A stretch of DNA of 64,000 nucleotides from Marasmius tenuissimus (Eukaryota; Basidiomycota; Agaricomycetes; Agaricales; Marasmiaceae). Below are positions 47,735-59,567 of the stretch, piece by piece. The notes beneath the pieces were generated by a model that saw nothing but the letters and a program-made list of their open reading frames with translations, was not told the origin of the DNA and made no database searches. Both the position numbers and the translations under genes were made by a program. Numbering within the stretch: position 1 is the first letter of the stretch; the number at the start of each line of letters is the position of its first letter. Location: positions 124,001 through 188,000 of the forward strand of contig JAQOTA010000002.1 of the NCBI GenBank assembly GCA_029532415.1, given 5' to 3'.

Positions 47735-48487
47735 ATGATACACCCTGCAAGCCTCGTAGACAACTCTCATCACTCCAAAGCCCTCCTACGTCTCCTTGAA
47801 GCGGCACCAGATACACCGCGGGTGATCAGTAGGTTGCGAATTGAAGCGTCCTTCAACGATACTGATTTTTGCGCGCTTATTAGATCCCATTGTTCTGATT
47901 GTGCAAGACCTTGTAGAGTTTGCCTTGGCCCGCTCTGGGTTAACGGATGAGGGTGTACAGCCAAGAGAGGAGCTCTTGTCAGCTTTCAAGGTACTAGTGG
48001 AACGAGTGCTCTCGACAGCGCAAGTCACGACGCCGGTGGTCCTGGTCGCGCTGGTTTACATCAAACGAGCGAGACCTTGCATACAGATTGTATTGAGGGA
48101 GTGGGCGCTAGAGCGAGTATTTCTTGGGTTGTTGATCCTCGCATCCAAGGTGAGTATCAGCACGACGAAAGGGTGAGCGAACAGACACTGATCAAGTCCA
48201 AGTACTTGAACGACAGCTGCATTATAAATGCCGATTGGTCCTGCTGTACCGGTGTGTTTGGAAACCGCGATATCATCTGGATCGAGCGGGAATTCCTCGA
48301 AGTGCTTGACTGGGAGCTCAAGGTGACCGAACACGATCTAGTGGAATCATTGACAGTGCTCCAGAGGGAAGAGATTAGTGAGGAAGCCACGTCAAGAGAG
48401 AGTCCACAGAAACGAAGGCAAGGGGTGCAAAGGAAGAGAAGAGGACGGAGGAGGACGCGTCGGCGGTATCGATACCTCGATTCATGA
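47735..48487 (+). CDS. Pho80/PCL-type cyclin
   Basis: Three exons: 47735-47828, 47884-48149 and 48203-48487, making 214 residues. The first exon begins MIHPASLVDNSHHSKALLRL. The cyclin box contains TPVVLVALVYIKRARP, EWALERVFLGLLILASK and, across the intron, YLNDSC. TGVFGNRDIIWIEREFLEVL and DWEL follow. The YIxRxxP and KxxNDS...N...W motifs are those of PCL/Pho80 cyclins, which activate Pho85/Cdk5-like kinases in phosphate, glycogen and cell-cycle control. The C-terminal tail is very basic (RKRRGRRRTRRRYRYL), suggesting nuclear location. An alternative acceptor at 48197 would add two residues (SK). Confidence 0.85.
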
Positions 48488-50230
48488 AAATTCACCAGAA
48501 GCAGTGAACAAAGAGTTTGATGTTGGCATTCAGAGGGATACATACTACGATTCGGATATGATGTTGGCGATGACAACTGAAGAACACGTTTGAGTTGTAC
48601 ATAGCGGCGAATTGGCGCCCTAGATACTAGATAATTACTAGAAAAGTGGACGGTACCTTGTTGTCGTGGTTTTTCGCTCACTTCTGAATCCCTACCGTTC
48701 TCCTGCTTCCATCCATCGTCCTTCCTGGTACTATTGCCACGATTCATGGCTTTGAGAGAGGGTGATAATACAAGACAAATGGAGTCTATAATCAATGGCT
48801 GACCATGGTCGATTAACAAACCGTCTTAGTATTTGTTTTTGTTTCTTCACATGCTCGGATGTACGAAATACCTACCTTACCTGCATGAGTCCTGACGCCA
48901 TGATCCGAAGGAACCTATCTCGCAGAATTCCAGCAGTTTTGGAAACCGAGGTAAGTAACAGGCTAGTGACAAGCCATGCGCGACCTCAACGACTTTCGAC
49001 GCGTGGAGGTTCTCATTTAGCAGAGAAGAAATTGGGTCAGTTCACTACCGCCATATGATGTTCCAAGTTTACAGGGAATCATCGCTCGCGAGAGGTATAG
49101 GATTCGCGCATGCAATGATGATCCTTCCGCTCTGATTGCTCTCGACCTGAAGAACCTCGTCATGCTCGATTTTTTGCCGTGAACTTTCGCCCGGATAAGG
49201 GCCGGGGTACGCGAGTATCGAGAAGTTCATGATCACAACGAAATACGGGATCCGGACATGACAAGGTTTTCCGGATCGACTGTAAAACTCCCGCCCATGG
49301 CACAGGGATAAGTTTGCTCAATCCTTGGACGGGAGCATCTGGAGCGTTGAGCATCGAGCGCTGAGCATCGGGCGGGAGCAATAAGCATTGGCCAGGCGAA
49401 TTATGAATTGAACGGGAGCAGTGAGTATTGAGCGGCAAGGGGACGTTCGAGACCTCACATTTGATCAGATCTGGTCGATAATCACAGATCTATCTTGAAC
49501 ACAGATCTATCTCGATCACAATGATCATGATTTCCGCGCTTGCAATTGATAGCTTGATCGTTCACAATGTCTTGAATATGTGCCTACCCATAGTGCTCGA
49601 TGCATGTAGGCTCTTACTTGGCAAGTTCAATTGTCACCGATGTTCATTGTGTGGGTGAATAGCTCCCCTTTTTTGGGAAAATTGCTGGTATCCCACTCTT
49701 CTGTATAGATCGATGGACTCTGAGCCCACACGAGAGGAACGCTTGCCTCCGACCAGCAGCCCAATCCACGGTTTGTAAGTGCGGTGTGGGGTATATACAT
49801 AGGATTCCAGAGAGGTCCGAGGCGGATTTGTAGACGCCATTGCCGTCTCTACTCCGCTGTGCCTTCATGAGGTATGATGGCCTTTCGGAGCTGTGGTTTG
49901 AGAGGGACTGATTAGTCTGCAAATTCTCCCGCTATGAAAGACAAGTCGCCTCGCAGGACCATCCGGATTGAGGGTTAACAAGTTGTGAGGCTCGGAGTTA
50001 GCCAATACCCTTGATGTGGGCATGGAATGGTGCCTTGATTGCACGTGGGTGTGAGAGCCCCTTCAAGAGACTCCGTACTCAAAGTCATGATCAATGAGGC
50101 GCAATGCTACACGCTCATTACCCTGGCATAATTAAAACAATCACAATGTCAGACAGGTTAAGAAGTCAAGGTCTAGAGCTATAAATGCGTTGTGAGCAAC
50201 CTTCAAACGGACCTCAAACAACTGAGAACC
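48488..50230. other. no supported gene; small tandem repeats
   Basis: Imperfect repeats of GAGCGYTGAGCATCGAGCG at about 49330-49440 and AGATCTATCT at 49485-49520. Short plus-strand runs (MSPDAMIRRNLSRRIPAVLE at 48890; RYRIRACNDDPSALIALDLK at 49100) might be exons of a small gene that I could not assemble. Confidence 0.3.
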
Positions 50231-50808
50231 ATGGACCTCACCATAAAGCGCTCGGAATCGCCGGAGTCACGAAACAACTTCGCCGCCGAGCCCATGCGTC
50301 CCTTTACGTTTCAGTGCCTCTCCCCTGCGGATTTTGCGCGACAATGGACAGAGCAGAACCTTGTAGAGAACGGAGCAGAGGAGAGTTCCTATCATGATTC
50401 AGACTTGAGCCCCGAGACCGAGGAGAACAAATCGGATATCGAAGAAGACGGCGAGGGTTCAACATGTACGGAGATCACTGACATCGACGAGTCGCCTGGT
50501 CCGTCTCCACGTCCCGTGTACGGGAACGTTCCGAGTACCGTTCGCGATGTCCATGATTCGCAAATTGAATTAACGAGTTTGGTCCGTGCCTTCACTATCA
50601 CTTTCGATCACCACGCTAAAGCTTGCAGTTGTCGCAGCTCAGAGATGTTCGCCGACATCTGGAACAACGGCTACCAGCCGAACGATATTTCATATCCCTC
50701 GAAGAAAGGATAGCCAAGGCGGAGAAGATGGCGCTGAAAGCATTGGTCGAATCCAGTAAAATGAGGTCCGATGTTTTACTGAGATGTTCCGATTCGGTTC
50801 GGCATTGA
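50231..50808 (+). CDS. unrecognised acidic protein with an apparent 1-nt frameshift
   Basis: From ATG 50231 (MDLTIKRSESPESRNNFAAE) the frame is clearly coding: FQCLSPADFARQWTEQNLVE, then an acidic Ser/Glu-rich stretch, then AFTITFDHHAK. At about 50617-50622 the good frame moves by one to LQLSQLRDVRRHLEQRLPAE and a coiled coil (ISLEERIAKAEKMALKALVE), ending at 50808. No room exists for an intron. Either a real frameshift mutation or a sequence error. No domain was recognised. Confidence 0.5.
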
Positions 50809-51048
50809 TTAGGGAGAGACGTTGAAATCAACATGTTACGAAGTGCTGCAGTGTGTGCAATCAAAGATAATGATTACATAGGAGCCATACCTTTTCATAC
50901 ATTGCAGGTGAAATGAGAGGAAGCCATGGGTGTATGGGTCGAGCGGGAGACCCCCCAGTCCCCACTACCTCGTTTTTCAATTACCACTCATAGCATCTGT
51001 ATCTAAGCTATCGAACACAAATGCGTTCTCAACATCGGCTTGAAGGCT

Positions 51049-51390
51049 TGCCTTCCCTCCTCCGGCGTCTACTCAGAGGAACACCATCAACGTCTTCAAT
51101 CCAGGGACACGACTTCTCCGAATCGTTCTCGTTTACCCCCCACCAGCCTGGGTCAGGCTACTCAACCTCTACCGCCACCACGAACCATTCCGCCGGAGCT
51201 CGCGCTCTCAGTGCTCAAACGTGCACTTGAGGAGATCTCGAGCGATCTCAGATATGGCAGGATTGACGTACTGAGTGCGATGGCCAAATTTGATGAGGTT
51301 GCCGAGCGGATGGGGAGGTATGTTGATCTGCTCCTGGTACCGGCCACGACATGGCGGGCTTGTCGGTCAAAAGGAATCGGACATTCTTGA
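51049..51390 (+). CDS. possible small coiled-coil protein
   Basis: The frame LKACLPSSGVYSEEHHQRLQ leads into a Pro-rich linker and ALSVLKRALEEISSDLRYGR, a convincing amphipathic helix, ending GIGHS. No ATG is available upstream before an in-frame TAA, so an upstream exon or a non-functional remnant is likely. The coil resembles that of the neighbour at 50231 in character only. Confidence 0.3.
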   Translation, partial: CLPSSGVYSEEHHQRLQSRDTTSPNRSRLPPTSLGQATQPLPPPRTIPPELALSVLKRALEEISSDLRYGRIDVLSAMAKFDEVAERMGRYVDLLLVPATTWRACRSKGIGHS

Positions 51391-51889
51391 TTCGCTGGCC
51401 GGCCCGTGGCCAACGAAGAAGAATTGAAGGACTTCACGATCGTAGAATCAACGTGTTCTGATGTAGCTCGAGCCGAAAACTGAGAAAGATTCTTTGTGTT
51501 TGTGTGCATGTATAGTTACTGACATTCCTTGATATTTTGCATACAAGATGTAATTCTGGTGTATAGAGGTATGAGGAAATTGTTGACTTGAAGTCCTGGA
51601 TCCACATTTTCCTGAAGCAGACGGGATGTCGCATCTGAGTGTTACCATGAGCAAGAGACTGCCTCTATCTCTAAGTCGATCCACGAGAAACGTAACAACT
51701 GTTACTTACCAAAATGTTGCTGACATTCTCGGACAATTCTAATCCTTCTCCTGGCAGCCCTGAATTCTTCTGGTAGACCTCTCGAAGTCAAGACGCAGCA
51801 GCCCAGGACATGAACCTGAGTTCATCCTCATTCTCAGTGAGTCCCAATTCTTAGATCCCGCTCGTCAGGCAAGACGTCGCGTCGTTGCT

Positions 51890-53120
51890 CAAAACAGACA
51901 TCTGAGTGTTGACACGACATTGGCCGGGTTTTGCCTTCTTCTACATATGCCGAATGGGTAGCTAATCCTCTGAGGCTGCATCTATTGTTAATACGATAGA
52001 CAAAGAACGTAGCAGCGATAGCTTACCAGAATGTTCCCAGGACCCGAAGTCTCTCGAGTGATCCCAACTCGTCAAAGGGTACCGTCCAGCCAAGAGGCCG
52101 CCAACCCTGATCAGTAGATCACAAGTGGCAGCGCCCTTCAGCTCTGTCGTTTTTACTCCACAACCTTCCAAACATATCTTGAATCCCTTGGTCTCGCCAA
52201 CCCCTTCAGCGTGCGACCAGTCGAGTGATATTTTGACTTCGCTCTCTTTGAAGCGACACAGGCTGTCTGCGAAGAATCGAAACGTAGCAGCTCAGAGCAC
52301 AAGTCCGAGTTTACGCGCTGGACCTACCTTAGTCTTAAAACAAGACTTCAAACGCCGGTCTAAGTATTCCCTATATATGAAGAGGACCCGGGAAGCTCCC
52401 CCAGGGTCCGGTCCCAAGATAACGTAGATGAGGGCCCGAAAATGGTGAAATGTAAGTCCATTCATAACGTAGATCAGGACGCCAACGGCCAGGGCCTGTC
52501 CACATAACGTAGGTGACGGCGCCGAAGGCGCCGCTCTGAAGCATATATCAACGACATCCTTCAAGAGTTTTGCTTTCCCTATGAAAGCCACGGCTCTCGC
52601 TCTCTACATGGACAACGACTCAGAGCGCTGAATAGTGTACTTCTAGACTCTCTCAAGGCCCTTGGGGAGGCACCGCCACTGGAAATAAGAGCAATCGCTC
52701 GGAAATCGGCGCCACAGGCTTGAAAATTTTTGTGTACCATATACGGTGAGTCCCAATAATCATAGTCCAAGATAACGTAGATCAGCCCGAAATCATAACG
52801 TAGATGAGGCTGAAATGGGGGGGTTGGCTGGACCGGAACATAGGGCTATATGAAGGCCTACCTCAGTCGCAAGATTTGGAATTACATTCGTACAACTTGA
52901 TTGAAGAAGTCGCAGAAACGGTGTTGAGTATGAGTAATGCTCGATTCTGGGAACTATGATTGCGACAAGAACGAACAACCCGGAACAGATATCTGGGCTG
53001 AGGTGTTGGAGCGCTGGCAGTGGATATAGTCGAACACAGTTCGAAACTGAGCTGTAAATGACCAACGTCGGACTCGGAAGCGTCTCAACTCGCACACGAG
53101 CACGTGCATGCCGGACGGGG
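51890..53120. repeat. degenerate dispersed repeat, copy 2, with nested insert
   Basis: Colinear with 39410-40175: ACATCTGAGTG at 51900, CAGCTCAGAGCACAAGTCCGAG at 52290, ACAACCCGGAACAGATATCTGGGC at 52975 and GCACGTGCATGCCGG at 53100. The spacing between the second and third blocks is about 670 bp here against about 70 bp in copy 1, so some 600 bp has been inserted or lost. Confidence 0.45.
52416..52810. repeat. five direct repeats of ATAACGTAG(A/G)T(G/C)A
   Basis: Copies at about 52419, 52464, 52504, 52772 and 52795, all in the same direction, several followed by GGGCCCGAAA or AGCCCGAAA. They flank a 250-bp segment and lie inside the extra DNA of repeat copy 2. They could be the subterminal repeats that a transposase binds in a DNA transposon. 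Confidence 0.5.
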
Positions 53121-54004
53121 CGGGGCGAATCCCACATGACGCCTGGGCAAGGCCTGCCGCCTGTCACAGTATAAGATGGACTGCTCATGTGCTGCGATGA
53201 GGGAGGACGGGATATCTCACCGATATCCTGACTCGCAGAAGAGTGAGTCTTGACTTTGAAGGAGTATACATGAGTACCATGTATCTGAAAGCACAGGAGT
53301 GCCAACGGTAGATGCACGATAGTGCTGAATCTCAGTCAACACGACAGTGCTGGGTCAATAGCTATGGGGAGAGGCTTTGCCGGAGGCCTGGGTCTGGGCC
53401 CCGAAGGGGGCACGTGAAATCCGCCTGATGCAAGCATGTGATTTCACGTGAGGACGCGCTCCGAACGCGATGGAAGCCAGGTCCAGGTTCTGAGGCCTGA
53501 GTCACTCGGGAATAGCTCCTGAGTCCATGCAGGTGACGGGGGCTGTGATCCCGGATGCTGAAGGGATTGGGTGGGGCGGAAAAAGAGCTAGAGTGCGAGA
53601 TGGAGGCGAGGAGATGAGCGTGGAAGGGAGGAAACGTTTAGGCTCCTAAACGACATGCGCGCTCATCTGATTGCGTCAATCTTATCTCGGACTCGCTTTT
53701 TGCAAGACTGTGATAGTCCACAGGTATTAATAAATTACTGACTCTAATTGTGACTGAGATACTGCTCTCTTGTTGAAGAAATGTTCCTTCATGACCAGTT
53801 GCAGGGTTCGTGCTACTTGATTACAGTCCAGTCTATTAGGCTCCAAGTCAATTCTGTAGTACTACACCCTGTTTCACCAACGCAATCTCTGGTAAGATGC
53901 TGCAGCCTGGCAGTGAAGATTCCTTCCAATTGCGACAAAGACATACGGTCTGCCGGTATAGGGTGTATGTCCAGTCGACTGCGCCAGATATTCCTGTCGG
54001 AAGT

Positions 54005-54958
54005 TCACATCACATTCCCCCTACAAAAAATCAAGCCAAATACTTGGTCGAACATACCTGGCAAAGCTAAGATCCCCATTGCAAATGGCGCCAACTGAGG
54101 GAATTGTGTCGCATGGCTATGCCACCAGTCGAGAATGCCACATTCGGGCTCCTCTCTCGGTAAATCATAGTATCGGCGAAGCTGCTGGAAGCCCAGACAG
54201 GCCGTCATGATAGATACCCGAAGATATCTGTTGCACAACTTCTGCCCTAGAGCCTCGCAAGCCCTCACGATGTGTGCAAGCTCCTCCGAGGTTGACGCCT
54301 CTCTCAACAAGTCGGAAAGATTGACTCGAGGATCCAACACTAAAAGATGGGTTGAGAAACATCTCTGTAGGTTCCTCCATCGGTACCAACCTGAGATCCA
54401 GATGTGTATATAAGACGCTGATTCCCCTGAGTACCGACTAGCGAGCTCGTTTATGCATACTTGAAGTGCATTCTCAAAACTTGGATGAGGTGGTGTCTTT
54501 GAAATCACGACAGTGTGCAATGCACTGGTGACACGACGACATTCGGAGAGTATAAGAGGCCGACGCTGATTCCGCGACAACCATGATGAGCTAGCAGGTC
54601 GGATTTTCCTGAGAGTGACTTTGAAGGCCGTGAGGCATTCGGATGCGTAAGCAAGTGACCCCCAATCCGCAGGGCTGAGTTGACACTCTCTCAATGCTGC
54701 CCAGTGGGTGGGTAGTTCGTCGAAGGCAGATCGAAACTCCAAACCCATATCTGTTGAGATGTAAATCTTGTCAAATACTAATATAATTGAAGATTCAATT
54801 GTGAATGAGGACTCACCGATCATGTCCAACGCCGTGAACCATTGGTCTTGGTTGAGAGGTAGGTCACGGGACTTCCATGACTTCGACACTTTGTTTATCA
54901 ATTCTGGCCATTCATCCCGTGGTCCCGACCGAAGATATAGCATGGTCTTGCGAAGCTA
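54005..54958 (-). pseudogene. hAT transposase, C-terminal half
   Basis: Starts at an acceptor at 54958 (LRKTMLYLRSGPRDEWPELI). An intron removes the segment after DMI, joining to DMGLEFRSAFDELPTHWAAL. Later landmarks are LLVLDPRVNLSDLLREA (family 'ALxLDPRxKLxYF') and the dimerisation-domain core DWWHSHATQFPQLAPFAMGI followed by LALPG. The normal continuation with a conserved SER...FS motif is missing, so the hATC domain is truncated. It belongs with the segment at 57076-57833 on the same strand. Confidence 0.7.
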
Positions 54959-57075
54959 TAGAAGTTAGATGAGCCGAATCCTGCAATAATCAAATGCCCC
55001 ATGAGTGCATGAGCAATGGTGCAGACACACTTTATTGCATCAGCAAAATACCCCTTCCGTCATAATGCCATTTGATACCCCAATACCCGTTGGGTAGCCC
55101 GAAACTCGCTGTACCTTGTTGAGAACAGGAACAGGGGTCTTAACATGTTAAAACTTTTCTAAAATATGGAAGAATAAGAAGAACCCGTGAGCACGATACT
55201 GGTAGGAATCAATTGATTTTCGTACCTTCTAATGAGTTTTGAGAATGATACCGGAGAGCGAAGGTTGTTGCGGTTTGCACAGGGTGTACCGGGTTTCGGA
55301 GGGTTTTAACTAGTTTTGAGGGAGAGTACCGGATAGCGGATGTCGCGGCGAGTATGAGAGAATCTTACAAGTACCAGCGAGTGGCAGAGAGAGTAACGGG
55401 TAGCAGTGAGGATAACGAGTTCTCGGGAGTGTAACAAATGGCAGGCGTTATTGGCTGGGAGGATGTATAGCATAGCTAGGACCCCTCGTGGATTTCGCAC
55501 TCGATTGTAGGGAGCAGTAAGATATTATTAGGGTCGTATATTAACAACATGAAGGCCAGATCTACGATACTGTATATGGTGAGTACAGAAAGACAATATA
55601 TATTCTAATTCCAGCAGAACCACAGCAAAGAACAACAGCGAGGGTCCTGTATGTCAATATCAGTCACTGGGACAATGGCAAGTATCTAGATAAAGAACAT
55701 ACCAAAGTATACCATAACTCAACGACGTTGATAGCAGAGAACCCAACCTCACGTACATTGTGTATCCTGTGAAGGTAAAGAAGTATGAGCTTGTGTATCC
55801 CTCTGATAAAGCGAAGGTGTACACACGTTGTATGGTGCATATATGCACCTTATTGTCGGTAATGGCGAGTGATTTGCAGAGACAGGGACAATGTCGACGG
55901 CAGAAATGATCAACGCGCTATGGAACGGGCACCGAGGAAACGAAGCGAAGGCAGTGGTGGGGGGAGGGAAGAAAGGAGGGATGGGTGACGACTTGCAGCG
56001 CTTCGGGTTTATATAGCACGTAGGTGGTCCGTGCGGCCATTGTGGAAGTGGTCGAGGGTGATGAATGATGACATCGATGACAACAAGTGACGGAGTACCT
56101 ACTTCATCACTGCCAGCGTTTTGAGAGAGTACTCGAGGTCCTCGTATGAGTCCAAATAGCTAAGAGCTGCGACCATCAGGATACAACGAGCAATGGATAA
56201 AAAAAAAGCACGTACCTGTGCCGCAATTGCATCCAATCGTCCCAAATGAGGTTTGGTATCTTGAAGAACCGTGTAGCCTGCAGGCTGTTATCTGTCGATT
56301 CCGTGAATTGAAGAGAGTTGAGCGACGATGGTGGTGGTTGAGAATTAAGAGGGGCATAAATTGCCCACGTGTAGGTAAGCGAGGGATATATTTTGGACTC
56401 CGATCAGAATTCAGCGCAAGCGCTCAGTGGAAGCGCCTGGCGCTCAGGCTCAGAAGTTGTCCGCCAAGTTCACTCTCAACCACGCCGCTCATTGTTCAAG
56501 CTCAAGGTGAGTCGTCGCTGTGGTGGATATAACATATTCAATATCATAAGATACACTTTCTACCATGTTTTCAGTGATTAGTATTGCTCAGAAGCCTGCC
56601 AATGCGTCAAAACCAACCAAAACTGGTTAAAACCCCCTTAGAATGTCCTAAAATCGGGTCAACGTGTTTCGTTCATCGCAATGAGTGCGGCAGGACACAA
56701 CCCTGGATATGGGTTTTGGGAGTTTTAACGGGTTTCAGGTAAGTTTCAACTGTATTTTGACCGTGTTCTGATACTCTTCCAGCCGTCCGAAATCGTTCAA
56801 ACGCGTCGCGGGTCTATTAACAAGGTATAACACTATTGAAATCTACCACTACCGGATCGCTGTATTTTACTGATGCAAATCCGTTATATCTAGGTTGTAT
56901 TCTTTAGGGTATTTTGCTGATGTGATGGCGCTACAAATGTCACCATCAGTGGCATGATCAACCTGCCCTTCGAAACCAGACACATTATCCATTGAGCGAT
57001 GGCGAGAAGTCAAACGCCGTGTGAACTAAGAAACAATCAGAACTCATTCGTGCAACAGTCGCAACGGTCGCTGAC
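54959..57075. other. about 2.1 kb of unrelated DNA splitting the transposase
   Basis: Too long for an intron in this genome. Contains imperfect repeats of (A/G)TACCGGRKAGCG-like units at 55220-55410 and no supported gene. Likely a nested insertion, but no terminal repeats were identified. Confidence 0.4.
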
Positions 57076-57833
57076 CTCTTGAGCCGCGAGATAAAGCTTG
57101 TGCCTCCCGCAGTAAAGGCGTTTGTCGCAGACGTTGAAAGGAATGCCCGCTGCAGAAAACAGCGCTTGCAACTCCTGAACTATCAGACCGTGCTCTCGGT
57201 AATTATCCAGCATAAAGAAGAGCGTCTGAAAAATGGGATACGCTATACGTTGTTATCCGAGGCATAAGCGCATGATAGATCGTGCTTACCTTGCGTTTCA
57301 AGCCGTACATTTCCAGGGTGCTCCAGATTACCAATGCAATAGATGGGATATCGGCACCGATTTCGCAAAAAGTGAGGAGTTTCTCCACTGATAAGATGAA
57401 AAGATGGTGAATGGCCATATAGTGGTAGTTTTGTAGATTCGATCTACATACCCACTTGTGTTTGGGGTCCCAGGTAGTTAATGGTGACCCCAAGGAATGT
57501 GGTGCGGCGAGACTGGCGTGTGCTTGGTTCTCTCGTTGGAGCCCAGCAATCTATCGATATTGTCATCGGGCTAGCAACTCGCTGTACCGTTGACGGTGTC
57601 TTTAGAAACACACACACGCTAACGAAGTAACTATGTACCTTGTATATCTTCTTGTCATTCTTGATCTGGGTTGCAGCCATCTGACCGATCCTTCGTCTGA
57701 TGTTTTGCCTGCTGGGAATATTTGATGAACACAGGGTTGCAAAGAGCTGGCGAAATTCCGGATTCTCCGTGACATTCAATGGTTGGTCAGTGCTAGCGAT
57801 CCACTTGCAGAGTCGAATTTCCAGCTGCCACAC
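57076..57833 (-). pseudogene. hAT transposase, N-terminal and catalytic part
   Basis: Exons in order: WQLEIRLCKWIASTDQPLNV with NPEFRQLFATL and SSNIPSRQNIRRRI; PMTISIDCWAPTREPSTRQS with TTFLGVTINYLG; EKLLTFCEIGADIPSIALVI; and TLFFMLDNYREHGLIVQELQ with RLYCGRHKLYLAAQE. 'ISIDCWA...FLGVTxxY' carries the first catalytic Asp of the hAT RNase-H fold, and 'LDN' the second. Exons join with ordinary introns, so the host splices it like a gene. A BED zinc finger was not found upstream. Confidence 0.7.
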
Positions 57834-57890
57834 GACGGACTGAGCTCAGAGCCAAAGTATAATGAGATGAATTCTAGAGGAAGGCTCGAC

Positions 57891-58332
57891 TCACTTCCGA
57901 GTTTGACTCAGGTATGTCTTGATCATGAACTTCCGGCGTAGGCAAATGTTCCAAAATACTTCCCGTGAATCAGTGATCAGAGGGAGAAAGCGAGGAAAGG
58001 TCGTCGACACGAGAATTGTTCCAGTCGCCGAACAGATGCAGGTCGTCCATGGCCGCAGAGTGATTATTTCCACTCTCATGGTCGCCTTCACAGGTACTTA
58101 TAGTGGACCGTGCCGTGCCATTGGACCATTGCTTCGTAATGGTACATGCACAATGGCTATGCTCGTGATCAATGATAGCGTATTTACTTACCTGCAATAC
58201 CATTAATATTCGAGGACGATGAAACGTAGAAAAACCGTCGAGGAGACTCTGGGCAATCAAATGTTTGATGGCCGGAGCGCCAATGCCATCGCAATGTGCA
58301 TTGAGCGCAGCGTGACGAATACCCCTGTTCAT
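57891..58332 (-). CDS. unrecognised short two-exon frame
   Basis: MNRGIRHAALNAHCDGIGAP and LDGFSTFHRPRILMVLQ end at a GTAAGT donor. The frame resumes ATMRVEIITLRPWTTCICSA and ends YLSQTRK at 57891. No family resemblance. It may be a remnant attached to the transposase region. Confidence 0.25.
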
Positions 58333-58833
58333 ACCTGATAGAATCTGGAATTAAATCGAAGGGGGTCGAAGTTGGGGTGCAGGGGGTGAGTCGGCCACGG
58401 CAAGCTCCAGCTCACCCATGCCGACTATCCAGCTGCAGTCGACGTGGAAGAAGGGATTCCGACGAGAACATACACCTGGTAGTGCTTTCAACCTCCGGGA
58501 GGTAGTAATGCTGCCGAGGACTGGATAAAGACTGGATAAACTCGCAGGTATGACGCGATTGCAAGTTCGCCTGACAATGTGGACATTCTAAGTGACTATC
58601 ACTGGCTCGGTGGTACGGGTGGGTCGCAACATTGCACGCAGATAATTATAATGTTCATGAGGTAAGGTCACAGAAGACAAAGACATTAGAAGGAGTAATT
58701 GTAAGCTTGGTTAAATTATCGTGAAGACGAGAGTCTGACGGTAAGATGAACTCGTGTAATGAATGAACAAATAGCGGAGGGCCGAATCTCGAAGCGTGTC
58801 TAAGGAACACGAGATATAGCAGAGCGAACAAGA

Positions 58834-59567
58834 TTAATCAGCATCGATGGCCAGGAGTGGAACCCAATACTTTCCATAGAAGCTAATTGATACCATGGGG
58901 CGCTGCACTGGACCTACTCGGGTGTTGATCCGTATGAGGGGTAGGCCTGGGTATTGCGGATGCTAGACGCAATGTAGAAAGTTCTCGTTGGTGAGCAAGT
59001 CACACGAGAACTTGAAAACAGCGGCTTCCACTCACGTCAATAGCAATATTTGCTCTCAACCCGCCCCGTGGGTTTTCGAAAACAAGGTCACCAAAGCCAT
59101 CAAGAGGAAGATTCCCAGCCATGAGCGACGACACGTACGGCCCTGGGACCCCATTGACAGCGAAGGTGATCAACGGTGACCCCGCAATCGGTTCGCCTTT
59201 ATGCTCAGGCCGTCTTTCGAGGTATTGGACGCGCTTCATGGCATCCGAGGTCCCAGGTTGATGACGGGGGACAGATTTGACGTTGCTTAGAATGTCTTGC
59301 GGTGACATGTCGCTGAAGGGCGTCGAATCAATTGCTGGTAGGAGGTGGATTTGGCCAGGAGCAAGTGTAGCGATCTCGCTGGCACTTTGCTGTTCAGATT
59401 CGCGTATTGTTAGCTTGCCATAGCGGATGACCACAAAAAGATGCGGAACTGACCTTGATAAGGGTTTGAGGGGAAATTCCAGCTCCTACGCGAGGCGACG
59501 AGTTATGGCTGGCATGCGAGAGAGGTTGTGTCGTGCCGTTAGAGGCATATGATATAGTGTAAGTCAT
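58834..59567 (-). CDS. unrecognised protein of about 190 residues, three exons
   Basis: Exon 1 starts MTYTISYASNGTTQPLSHAS and ends QTLIK. After a 65-nt intron, QSASEIATLAPGQIHLLPAI runs through NGVPGPYVSSLMAGNLPLDG to NIAID at a GTGAGT donor. The last exon reads HPQYPGLPLIRINTRVGPVQ and ends VPLLAIDAD-TAA at 58834. All joins are phase 0 with good signals, so this is probably a working gene. Neither signal peptide nor membrane helix is present. The Gly/Pro-rich second half looks beta-structured. I do not recognise the family. Confidence 0.6.
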
